From NCBI RefSeq assembly GCF_000003815.2, contig NC_049993.1, positions 3,598,740 through 3,662,739 on the forward strand: a stretch of DNA of 64,000 nt, given 5' to 3'. Under the pieces are notes generated by a model, which was given only the letters and a program-made list of their open reading frames with translations, had not been told where the DNA came from and did no database searches. The DNA is from Branchiostoma floridae (taxonomy: Eukaryota; Chordata; Leptocardii; Amphioxiformes; Branchiostomatidae). Each line of letters begins with the position of its first letter. Position 1 is the first letter of the stretch. Of this stretch, positions 47,044-59,200 are shown in pieces. The translations under genes and the position numbers were made by a program.

Positions 47044-50000
47044 ATGGCGGGTACCCAGATAGGAGCAGCTCTGCAATACCCAAGTTGGACCAGCCACCAT
47101 CGCTGTCGGGGACGCATCTCCCTCAGCCGGGATCTATGGGAAAAGTTAAAGGTACGAAATCAGCAAGAGAAAAACGAATTTTAAATTGGGTTCTACTGCA
47201 CCTTCGATCTCAACTATAGAATGTTCTAGTTTGCTAAGACAGACTGACAGTAAGCATCTTTACTACAAAAGTTTCAATAAACTGATTTTGATGTAAGCCG
47301 TTCAGATGTTTATGTTAAACCATCAAGATAGTACGTCAGGTTAAACACCCGAGTGGGTCGGTACCCCAGGTATAAATTATAGAGCGTCATTTCAACATTT
47401 TTCATCTGAAAAATTTCTTCATTGGTTTTTCTTTGTAGATATTGTTTTTTGGTGTTGTTTAAATTTAAAAAAAATGCTGGTTCCGTCACAGCTTTGTTTA
47501 AAACGCTGTGCGTGGCCATGCTGTTTGCCAAATACGTGTAATTGGCGATGGCGAATCCAAACCCACCATACTTTTGAGTTTCTGAAATCGTCATATTTGA
47601 GAAAACGTAATGTTAGTATGGCCTTGTCAAGTAAAATGATACGCTACGTCTGATGCAAGAGGGTAACAAGCTGATATTGGTATAAAACACATTATTACAC
47701 GCTATATTCATTGCAATAGTGTCACTTTTATTTGTATAATCAAGGCTGCGACAAGATACATTTTTCAATTTCTCGTCATGTTCACCATCTCCGGAAAATA
47801 TAGATATGAATATTTTTCATTGTAATTGGAGCCACCCCCCCCGGTCTGGATAGGGTTAACATTAATATTTGTTTTATTTCTCAGGACAAAAAGACGTCAT
47901 TGACCAAATTCACCATCAACGATGTGGTACGGAGTGGACTTCTAGTTCCCAGTAGTGACATTGGAGTCTATGCAGGAGACGAGGAGTGCTATTATCTGTT
48001 CCGTGACGTTTTCGACCCAATTACAAAGTAAACCGATTTAAAACTTTTTACATAGTTAGTGCAATATGTATGTAGACACGTAGTACAACTTTAACACGTT
48101 GTTGAGGTTCGACAGCATACTATGAAGTATCTAATTCGTGTCAGCACATCTTCTATGTCTCCTACATCTTTCCTATAAACCTAGAGAGTGCCACGGGATC
48201 AACGAGATACCTGTCCACATCTCCAACCTGGACCCTCGCAGTTTGACGTCTGTGATTAAGAACAAAGCGCCGATCCGGTCGACTAGATGTAGGGTGGTCA
48301 GGAACCTGGCTGGATACGGTATAATCAAAGTTTACAAATAAGTCCCTAAAGGTGGGCTCTCACTGCGCTTGGGGCACCGGTGCGGCACTGCGGGGGCGTT
48401 CACTGCAAAGTGACTATTTTGTTATTTTCTACATTTAGTATGATTTAGATATTGCGCAATACGTAAAAGTATGACTTAGAAGACAACAAAATCCGCAAAA
48501 CGTAAGAAAATTCGTTCTTTATCTATGAACTCCGCAGTGCCGCACCGGTGCCGCAAGCGCGGTGAGAGTCCACCTCAAGTCGCTGCAGTCCTACTTTAAG
48601 CCCAAACACATTCCCACACTTTTAAGTAGACGTTTTCTGAAACGTCGGTTCGGAATGTTGTTCTGGACAGAATTCCCACTGGAGTTTCACAAGCTTTCAC
48701 AATTTATCGTTCTGATGCCAATATGATGACTGGCTCTGTTTCTTTAATGCCAAACTATGTATATGTATTGTAACAAATGCCTGTTGTATCATGTTGTACA
48801 TGAAATACATTGACAAGACAAAAATTCATTACCAGGATTCCCTGCCGGAATTTCCCGGGAAAACCGTCTAGAAGTAGAGGGAATATTAGAGACTGCACTT
48901 GAGGACCTTGAAGGAGACCTCAACGGACAATACCACCCATACGATACATTAACAGGCTCGGAAAAACAAAATATGATAATGAGTGGATATCTCTTCCGGG
49001 TACTTGACACATATATGTCAGTTCTATTAACCCATCTATCGACTTGAAATTAATACTCTAGAACAATTTCAAAGTGCTTCGAGCTTTTGCTTAAATTAGA
49101 ATACTCGGGTGTTTGCTGGACTCTTGACTCTATCGCTTTTAGAGTCGTGGAAATGAAAACTTTCTTCATTGTTGTCAAGTTAACTAGCAGTGTCATTAAG
49201 AACCGAAAATATCTGTAACGTAATCTTTGACACTTTGTTGGGGGCAATTTGCTGCTCCTGTTTCTGGGCTTCGGTAAAAAATTTAATTCCCATGATTTAA
49301 TTTGCTTTTGCAGGAGAGTGATGAGTATCAGGCTGGTGCAGGGATAGGCCGGGACTGGCCGGAGGGTCGTGGCATCTTTTACAACAATGCCAAAACGTTT
49401 TTGGCGTGGGTAAACGAGGAGGACCATCTTAGAATCATTTCTATGCAGAAAGGTATACTATCTTCTATTCTATAATTGCACAGTCATTATTTGTGATTGC
49501 TCGGAGCCTCTAAAATAGCAATAAACCTTGTAGCATATAACATTGTTTCTTGTCGAAAATTGACTTTATACCAGCCGTCATCTTGATAAGATATACATCC
49601 CGTGATGCATTGCATCCGAAATGCTGTCACCTGTAATAAGGCCTATGAAAATGCTGTGCTTCTGATTACGTAATGAAATGTAAGGTCGTTAGGTATTTTT
49701 CTTTCTATTTTGTATTTAGTAAGTAGTCTGGTATATACAATCCAAATCTTTAAAAGTAAAACACGTAAGAAAACTTTTCTGTTCAATATCATATTTCACT
49801 TATGAAGACAGTCATTACACGATTCCAAATAGATACATATGGCAAACAGAATTGTCTGAAACACACGCAGTAGATAGTTTTCTTATGCAAAATATGTTGG
49901 AAAAACATACAGTAAAATATCTATAAACGTTTCAGTAACACTCATATGCCAGATTTTAAATTCCAATGCACCTTGTCAGCGGTCGACAAAAACGTCTAGG

Positions 50001-52192
50001 TTTGGTCAGACGGAAACGGCATTTCAAGTAAACCTAACTGTTTTTTTTTTCATTCTAATGTAATACAATTATTCTATCAAATCTATTACAGGAGCAAATG
50101 TCGAGCAAGTGTTCGATCGTCTGTGCCGTGGCATCAACGCCATCAACAAGGCCCTACTGAAGCAAGCGCAGACTGAGTTTGCGTTTCACAAGCAGTATGG
50201 CTACCTGTCGAGCTGTCCTACAAACCTAGGCACGGGCATGCGCGCTAGCGTCCACATGCACATCCCCAACACGCTAACGGAGTCCCAATTCAAGAACAGG
50301 TGTTGTAAGCTTGGGTTGGACGTTAGAGGCCGACATGGAGGTAATAGGAGCTGTGAAAATGTTTTGGTGACCTGGGGTTTCTAATGACATGGGGAATGCT
50401 GTGCAGGGCAGGGGCTTCCAGGCTGCCAGGATGGTTCAGGTGGCATAGGCGGATAGGCCTAGGTCAGGATAAATATATTTCTTTGTCTCATTTGTTTGAT
50501 TCATTTTGGTGTTGTTACTTAGCAGGGTGGTTGATTGGTAATTAACTTATTTGTGTTTTTGATTAGTTGCTTCTTTGTTTGCTTGGCCGCATATACATTG
50601 TGTTGGCGGCTGTTTGATTGTGACGGAATTTTAGAATGTGTATCCGAAGGATAACTATGCAGAGGCTCTGTATGGATTGTTGGTGATATGTGGTTTATGG
50701 GTACTCTCCAAGCAGAGGTCGAGTCGCGGAGATATACTAGTAGTCGAAAAAAAATACACGCGCGCTCCTCCTACCTCTGCCTCAAAACGGAACGGTACAA
50801 GGCTATTAAATCTAATCACTTTGACACATTCAGGGCGTTTTGTAACTAGGTGCTAAGTTTTCGACGGGAGTTAGGAGTTTCTGTCAGCGCGCCGTGGGTG
50901 TTTCCTGTCTGCCAGTCGGAGCAAACAACACCCCATAAAATCGGTTGTGGCTCAGTCATGATACGTCAAAACAAGCTATTATTTGTGTCCCTATGATCTA
51001 AAAAAGTTGTGCAACCGCTTGTAAGTACGTCCAGATGTCAAAAATAAGTTAAAAACGAAATTTGTTCAGTCAAAGTTGACCTTCTAAAACTCAGACTTCA
51101 CGCGCTGACGGCCGTTTTGCTATAACCGCATGCAGCCGTAAATGTAATTCACTCGCGTTTTTCCCAGTTTACCACATGCTCAGATTAGCGTATTCATCTC
51201 TTGAATCGACAATTTACTAATTCATATATTAACATGTCATTTATATTTGTAATTGATGCAAAATATTTTCAGGGTGTAGGAAGTTACGTTATGACACTTT
51301 CAATGTACCGGGAAGGAATGACGTCGGCCATTGTTGTCAGTGAATAGACATCGCAGCGGGTGCTGGCCCGACCCGCTGAACATGTGCCGGGCGCGTGTTA
51401 CTCCGGGGCAGTAAAAGTATTTGGCTAACGATTTTTTTATGCTTGGGGGGGGGGGGGGGGTACTAACACAGATTTTGAAAGGATATCCCCGCCCCTATGC
51501 GTTTTGAGGCAGAGGTAGGAGGAGCGCGCGTGTATTCTTTTCGACTACTAGTATATCTCCGCGACTCGACCTCTGCTTGGAGAGTAGTTTATGGGTAGGT
51601 CGTGAGAAGATCTCAAAATGCTTGGATTAGACCTTCCCTAGCGACGTGTTACAGTACTACAGATTGCCACTTTATGTTCTGGATTGGCTAATGTGGGTTT
51701 GGTTGGTTGTTTGTTTGTTTGTTTGGTTTGTTTGTTTGTTTGGTAGGTTGGTTGGTTGGTTGGTTGGTTGGTTGGTTGGTTGGTTGGTTGGTTGGTTGGT
51801 TGGTTGGTTGGTTGGTTGGTTGGTTGGTTGGTTGGTTGGTTGGTTGGTTGGTCGGTCGGTCGGTCGGTTGGTTGGTCGTTAAGTGGATTGGCTGATTGGT
51901 TGGTGGGTCGTTCAGTCGCTTGGTTGCTTGGTTAATTGCTTGGTTGCTTTGTTTGATAAATAGTGGGTGACTAAGTGAGTGGTTGGATGTTTGGATTGAT
52001 TCCTTATACATTGGCTTTTTTTGGTTGATTGGCTGTAAATAAGTCAATTAAGAAGTTTCATCTTGTTTCTGTATGACCTCAGAAAAATGTGATAGTGACG
52101 GAGGTGTGTATGACGTATCCAACCTTCAGCGGCTGGGTAGTACCGAAGTGGAGCAGGTACAAACACTGGTTGATGGCATCAACTCCATTTGA
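47044..52192 (+). CDS. Phosphagen kinase (arginine/creatine kinase family), complete
   Basis: Seven exons: 47044-47151, 47885-48027, 48185-48318, 48836-48999, 49314-49452, 50092-50340 and 52083-52192 (TGA). All are GT-AG and in frame, giving 348 residues. The enzyme family moves phosphate between ATP and a guanidino compound to buffer cellular energy. Visible marks: [14 protein letters not shown] in the substrate loop, STRCR (116-120) for nucleotide binding, [35 protein letters not shown] (216-230), SCPTNLGT with the reactive Cys at 271, then RGRHGGEKC and [16 protein letters not shown]. Length, the Tyr in the substrate loop and a Glu near 313 (Val in creatine kinases) are arginine-kinase-like, while GDEE is creatine-kinase-like. 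The CGRS segment after STRxR is changed to VVRN and the preceding region is rebuilt, so substrate and activity are uncertain. Introns carry two MITEs. Confidence 0.88.
48350..48575. repeat. MITE-like inverted repeat in a phosphagen kinase intron
   Basis: AGGTGGGCTCTCACTGCGCT plus GGGGCACCGGTGCGGCACTG at 48350-48392 is mirrored at 48530-48575. Arms are about 45 bp and GC-rich around an AT-rich centre. Confidence 0.75.
50702..51586. mobile_element. Mutator-like MITE with 85-bp ends and 9-bp target duplication
   Basis: Arms 50702-50788 and 51500-51586 are near-exact reverse complements, beginning TACTCTCCAAGCAGAGGTCG. A 9-bp direct repeat GTTTATGGG flanks it at 50693-50701 and 51587-51595. Long inverted ends with 9-bp duplications are typical of Mutator-like elements. 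It is 885 bp and lacks a transposase frame. It sits in the last phosphagen kinase intron. Confidence 0.8.
51745..51890. repeat. GGTT microsatellite
   Basis: More than 25 GGTT units with a GGTC sub-block near the end. The long GWLV-type open frames here are artefacts of the repeat. Confidence 0.95.
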
Positions 52193-52246
52193 AATATTAG
52201 CATAGAAGTTTATCTATGTTGATGTATATGTCATCACTAATGATGA

Positions 52247-52252
52247 ATTAAA
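52247..52252 (+). promoter_or_regulatory. Possible polyadenylation signal of the phosphagen kinase gene
   Basis: ATTAAA 55 bp after the stop codon. Confidence 0.45.
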
Positions 52253-53292
52253 ATAACTTGACTAAAAAGTAGAAGAATCTGTACTTAACAAAAATTGCGG
52301 TGGTGGGGGAGACAAAGGTTATCTGACACTTACGACCCGTTGTAGCAGTCACGTGGCTCTAATGTCTCCTCAAGGGAGTAACAGTAGACGGATTCATTTT
52401 ATGAAAAAGTTAGCCAAAATTGAGTAAGTCGTAGTTTGTCGGTTTGTCACGTAAACTATATAGTCTTCTTTCATAATCTACTTTATACGATGTGTCTACG
52501 TATACATACAGCGAGGGTTTTAAAATTTAGTGTTAATGTTAAGACATTATATTTTAACAACAATAGTCTCCTTTTTTCGCAATGGAGAGAAATTTCATGG
52601 TAACAATAGCTTTGTGCCGATACTAAGAATTGAATAACTACCAACATTTATTAATTTGAATCTATAAAAAAATTGCTATTGTAACGACATGAAGAGTTCG
52701 CATAAAGAGAACACCAGATATTTGGCATTCTGTGACACGATCCGTTGTTTTTATTATTGACGAAACATGCCTGTTTAAGTTGTTAAAACGGGATATTATT
52801 GTTTCACCGGCTACAGCCTACGAATGTTTTTTTTCTGTGTTCTCTTAGCACTCCATCTTTTTTAAAGTAGCAAACGAATTGATTTTTGTTCTCTCATTTC
52901 TACATACTCCTCACGTCTCATATCAAGGTGATTTCTCAAACTATTTGGGTGCAGGAGATTATCAACTTCTTTCATTTAATCTTTGCATCTATATCTATAT
53001 AGTCGGTGTAACAACCCTTCGGTGTAACACACCAGCTTCGCGGCGCTGCAGCAGCTGGTTATATTACACTTAACGACCCGTCACACCTAACTTGTGTACA
53101 TGTATCTGATGGCGTTCCCTGTATCTGTATCTATATAGCCGATATAAAATAATGTACGGACATTTGATCCTTACTTTTCCATTTTTGGTTTGCTTTGTAC
53201 GTGGCAGCGTTGAATAAGAAGTAGTGTGAACTCGGCCATCTTTGATTGGCAAGTTATATGATATTATCGTTTTATCTGTCTTCTGAACCTGC
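52253..53292. other. Intergenic, no gene recognised
   Basis: Convergent 3' ends: the phosphagen kinase gene stops at 52192 (plus) and the NXPE gene at 53293 (minus). Nothing else supported here. Confidence 0.55.
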
Positions 53293-56200
53293 CTAGTTTG
53301 GGCAAATATTAGAAAACAGTATGTTCAATTGATTGTCCACCATCGTTTGATCTGGATGAATGAAGTCTTTTCCCGGCTGACACACGCTCATGTCCCACGT
53401 GTCCAACACGAACACATCCGAATCCGCCACGAACATCTCCCGTATCACCTCCGTGATCTGGTAAGCCAGCCAGTCGCTTCCTAGGAGGTAGTACTGCAAT
53501 TCTCCTCCTGTGTGTTCTCGCGTTGTTCCTGTTCTCACCAGAACTCGCGTTCCGGGACTCCTGCGCACGAGACGATGTATGGCGCCCCGTATGGCGTACA
53601 GACGAGACTGTATCATATCCAACGGCTCTGCCGTATAATGAGCCCACAGACTAAGGACTATGACCGTGTTTGGACCTCCGTGAGTAGCGTCCAGCTCATC
53701 GGCAATGTAACGGGAGTCATTGAAGATATTCCAAGCGCCTACTTGAACAGGGTAGTGGTGGAACCGGTAGCGAACAGAAATGTTCCACTGAATGTTGTCG
53801 CCTCCTTTACTAGCTGCAAAATAAGGTACAGAATAATAGATAAAGAGACTATTTTTACACAAGCATTATCTTATTCTCAACGACGTTTCGGTGACCGTCT
53901 GTCACCTTCTTCAGGGCAATTCTGACTGGTTCACATTGTACTGCAGGACAGGTGTCGCTGCTCACAGTTCAGATGCGGTCACAAACGTAAAATATTTACA
54001 TATGTACGGAGAACTTTATGCAAAATATTTACAATGCGGTCCCAAAGGAACCAGTCAGAATTGTCCTGAAGAAGGTGACAGACGGTCACCGAAACTTCGG
54101 TGAGAATAAATTAATGGTTTTGTAAAAATAGGCTCCTTATTCAGTGACATACCAACCTAATAAAGCTATTCAAGGAAAAAAAAAGATGCAACGGTCACTT
54201 GCCCTCATCAGTTCATTATTGATTCTTGTGACTGGCTGTGATGAAACGATGTCTATATGGCAATGCTGCCCTCATCAGTTCATTATTGATTCTTGTGACT
54301 GGCTGTGATGAAACGATGTCTATATGGCAATGCTTCCCTTCTACAAATACACCCATTGCTACCCAACTTCATATCTTAGTGTTTTCGACAATTTCATGTT
54401 GGCCATCAATGGTGAGGAATCGTACTTTTCTGGTCGGCTGACTCCCCTAGCGCACTATTGACTCTATTTGTCCAATTTATACAATTAGACCACTGATCCG
54501 CGGAGCCTGGTAGAGGATAGAAACCGGGGACAAAATTCGTTTTCGAAATTAGGCGAAAATCAATGCAAGCGCTAATGTAATCGATAAAATTATGTTATGT
54601 GCCCCAATTCTGTTGTTCGATAACAATCGTTCATATTTGTTGGAACCGCCTATGTATTTTGTACCTTATATAGTTACAACGCCTAGCCCTTTTCGATAAA
54701 CTGGTGGCCCTAGTTATTATATAACGCTAGTTCACCTTTGTCCGCGGGTTGACCTTTATCCGTTGTCTTTAAAACAGAATATTTAGGAGTATTACGTCTG
54801 GGGACTGTGGTTTCAAATTTTCAATGTTTTCAAACTGTTCACCTTCCGTCGACTTTATATCTCTAAATACTTTTTTTTGCAAATAACGGATATAGGTTAC
54901 CCTCGGATAAAGGTGTAATATGTCATTATAGAGCCAAATCAATCGAACAAATCAACACCGCACTTGACACAATACATTCTGGATGATGAGCAATTTCATC
55001 ATCATCATGGGCAAGATAACAGGAGGAATGATAATGTAAAAAAATGCATTTGTTGCAGCAACAACAGAGTCGGGAAGGCTTAAGAAAACGTATTTAACAG
55101 TTGCACTTAAGAATTAAGAAAATTATTTGACAAACCTGTTAGATCCATCGTTTCATTATCGTAGTGCAGCGGTACTAGCTTCTGTAAGCGCTGGCTCCAT
55201 TGCCTAATGGTGGAGTCACCTAAATTTGAAGAAACATGATATAAATATATATATATGCTTATTCAGCTTGAGCTTATAGTAAGGCAATCTTTAACTAGCT
55301 ATACTCGTAACGTAACCTGTAAATTACTTGAATGAATGGTTCAATCAATTGGAGAAGCGGATTTGGTTAAGCTAAGGGCACAACCAGCCGCACGTGCAAA
55401 TGCGTGCTGTCTGCGTGCAAAAACGTGGGCAATTTTTTTGTATCCGTAAGTGGTGGGTACCGCCTCCGTACGAACTCGTACGGAGTCCAACGGTTTGGGG
55501 AGTACGCAGACACGACGTACAATGTAGAACTTCATGTGCATGAGAAACTTTCTCTGCCATCGGCCGGGCTGCGGATTTGGCCCGCGCGTGCCCAGTACAG
55601 CGAGTAAGGACACCGTACGTACGCAGCCCATGTAAGTAGGGCCTATATACGGTAATGTGACAATCGCACAGAGATTTACGTTGTAAGCACTTACAACTCA
55701 CTTGAATCCATAGCCTGATGGCAGGGAAAGTTCGATATGAACGTAGAGTTCTACGGTGTGTCTGCGTGCTCCCAAATCCGTTGGATTCCGTACGAGTTCG
55801 TACTGAGGTGGTACTTACCACTTACGGATCCCAAAAGATTGCCCACGTTTTTGCACGTAGACACCACGCAGTTGCATGTACGGCGGGCTGCGCCCTTAGT
55901 TTTAGGAACTGGTGGTACGCCCAATGATATTCATTTAGTATTTTTACTACGTCTTTTGAAGCAAAACAACTGAGCACTTTACGCACCATGCATGTACACA
56001 GTCTTGTTAGCCAGGCACCGCCGGATATCGCCCCTGCTAAACACTCGGACATTGCAGACAGATGACCACCAGATCTTGCCTGACCAATGTCCCTGACCTG
56101 ATGACGTGTTCCACGTGCACTCTGGAAGGTGTTGAGGTTTGGGCAGTTCTGCCTTAAGGACGCGTACGGGCTCCTTTGGGTCTACTTCAAGTTCCTCTTC

Positions 56201-59200
56201 AAGATATGGTCTGTGTGGCGAAGGGTGTGGAAAACGAGCACATGTATAGCAATAAACGGTCAAGCTTTTGCAAAGCCCCAGTTATATAAAAGGCTATGTC
56301 TCATGACCATAACATTTATGCACATAATAGAGATACGTGCCAAAACCTAAGCATTTCAATACAAAGAGAAATGCAGTAATACAAAGTTAACCAAAATATG
56401 TCAAAACGTATACATATTCGTTATACATATATGCCAAGGTACTGAGTTAATTCAAAGTATGGCATCCTTATATATGCAAATCTATTATGCACAAAATTAT
56501 ATGCTCAGATTTGATTTGATTTGATTTATTCGGCTGTATAATCATAAGAAATACAGCAAGGGCTACCCAACTAGCCAGAGGCTATTATCTCTGTTGCTAG
56601 CCCTGGTAACAATGCAATATACATTTTTAAAAAGTACACAATATGCAACAGTATTAACGATACAGGTAACTTTGACTACAAAGATACTATGTCAAAACCT
56701 AAGTATATTAATTTTACATTGCTAGCATCATTGCATATAAATCATTAAGAGACTGTCTGAAACATAATAAGCAGGGTATCTATAGACTGCTGTTGGTGCA
56801 TTTACATTACATATTTTTCTTATAAAACAATGGCGTCTCACTTTTGGAAAAGTTTCTTTTCCTGTTGAGACACAAGGCCCAGTACATTTTCCCAGGTCTT
56901 GCCGGAGTCCCATCGGCATTTTGAGACGGTGGCACACGGGAGTTCCTCGGGTTTTTCACAGATCCAAGTTCCGTTGACTTCTGGTTTCGACCAATCACAC
57001 AGCTGGTCAGTTGATTGGCTAGAATTGGGAGAACTGTAGCATTGCCGTGTAACGTTGTCCTTTGTCTTAACGTCGACAAAAGTGCAGTAGAAGGTTCTCT
57101 TGTTTGGAACCTCCCGCACTCTCTGTAGCACCTTCACTGCCTCGCTTGGATGGACAAGTTGGATCTTTATCTGAACAAATGCAATCAGCAAAATGAGAGT
57201 TCATTGTTTTTACCTCCATGAAATGTCATAGAGGCTATATTTTACCCCGCGTTTGTCTGTCTGTGTGTCTGTCTGTGTGTAAACAAGATAACTCAAGAAC
57301 GGCTGGGTGGATTGGTTTGATACTTGGTGTGTTGGTAGGGTGTGATGAAAGCTGGAAATGATCAGATTTTGGGCCCCCTAGCGGCTCCCCTTGGTACTGC
57401 AGCGCAACTTCCGGTTTTGCTATCTTGGTGTTCTGAACATGCTATGGTCACAATTTTTGAGTATTAGATAGCTCTTGTGCTCAGGAAGAAGTGACATAAG
57501 TTTGGGCCCCCTAGCGTCTAGTTTTGGGATAGCAGGGGCATTTTTGTCAAAAACTTCTGACGAGGATAACTCAAGAAGGGAACAACGGATTTTCATGATT
57601 TTTGGTATGTAGGTACCTTGGACAATGTTGTACAAGATGATATACTAATTATGCAAATAGGAGCAAATTTGCATAATTAATGACAACATTCAATCATAGC
57701 AGTTTTTTCTATGTATCTCTTGTCTTGGACGTGATATGGGTGGTAGATAGCTTTCAATGTCATGACAAGGTGGGGCAAATTTCAGCCCCCTAACATTTAA
57801 TTTAGGAATTGCAGGGGCGTTTTTGTCAAGACATTCCAAAGAGGATAACTGCAGAAAGGATTGACGGATTGGCATCATATTAGGCATGCGGGTACCTTAG
57901 GCAAAGATGTTCATAATGATATACATGTTATGCAAATGAGGACTAAAATTGCATAATTAATGAGGAAATTGTATAATTCCATTGTTTTCAATAACTGGAC
58001 TTCAATAAATGTAACACATGTTAATTATGATAGGTGGAATATAAGCAGATACTAAATATGGTAATGAGGAACTTATTTGCATAATTTATGTAAAAATTGC
58101 AAAACCGCTTTATGATTAATAATGGGAATTTTATAATTGTGACATGTGTACGTTTGTCAATGATGAACAACACCATGCATAAATTATGTTAATGTCTTAG
58201 TCCTTTGCATGAAATTTACAAAAGCTCTAAATTTTCATGGAGGTATGAACTCTAGTTTATTAAACGAACTCTAGTTTATTAAACGTTTTAGACTCCTGAG
58301 TAGCCCGATTCCGTTTTGACAAACTGATTTTCACATACACATAGGTACACATGCAGGGAAATAAAAATATGTTACAAAGGATTTAAATGGGTGTACACAA
58401 CGGAACATGTAAGTACAAATAAAACACGAAAGGAGGTGAACAAATCAAAATAATAATCCATAAATCAAGACCATTTACTTTCCAGGTCAAAGTATAGAAA
58501 CAGATCATTTTGGTAGGAGGGTAGAGGTAAGAGGTCACTACTAAGAGTGGCTAGAAGTAAGTGGACGCCGCTACATATTTGGCAAAACAGAAAAAAAACA
58601 TACTGCTACGACTACAGTCAAACCTTCCCAAGACGACCACCTGGAGGACCGGGTAAAAGCGGTCGATTTGGACAGGTGGCTTGTTAGAAGAGTATCAACA
58701 TCGCAGCACGTCCGATGCATTATTGCTGTGATTAATGGCAACATAGCAAGCACACGCGCGTGCATCCGCCGCCAACTTTATTTTAAACATAACATCATAA
58801 TTGCAGTACAATTCAGAAGCAAACTAGCCGAATTCGGCACAAAATCGCTCTAGTATAGTTTGTGACCTAAGGATAACAATAAGTGGACTTCAAAGACGAT
58901 GCCGACTCCCGACAGGCTCCTTAGGTCGCAAACTGTACTCCATGGCCAACCAAGTCCTCTGGTGTGTTTTCTGTCTATTTGGCCAATTTCTACTATTTTC
59001 CAGTGACGTAGGGAGCCTTTAAGAGGCTAGATGTACAATATCTTTATTTCTTCACCATATAAAATTGTACTCACCGAAACGTTTCCTGCCCAGTACAACG
59101 GGAACTGCACGGTATAGGTACCATTACCGTGATCAGTGACGTGACCGGCGCTACTCCTGATCCGTGGCATGCCGTCACTTCTGAGTCGAGCACGGAAAAA

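Noticed and set aside
51646-52047. Open frames with GWLV and QPTN repeats
   Set aside because: Products of the GGTT microsatellite.
55341-55973. Several frames of 67-149 codons
   Set aside because: They arise from the GC-rich fold-back element; the same peptides appear mirrored from both arms.
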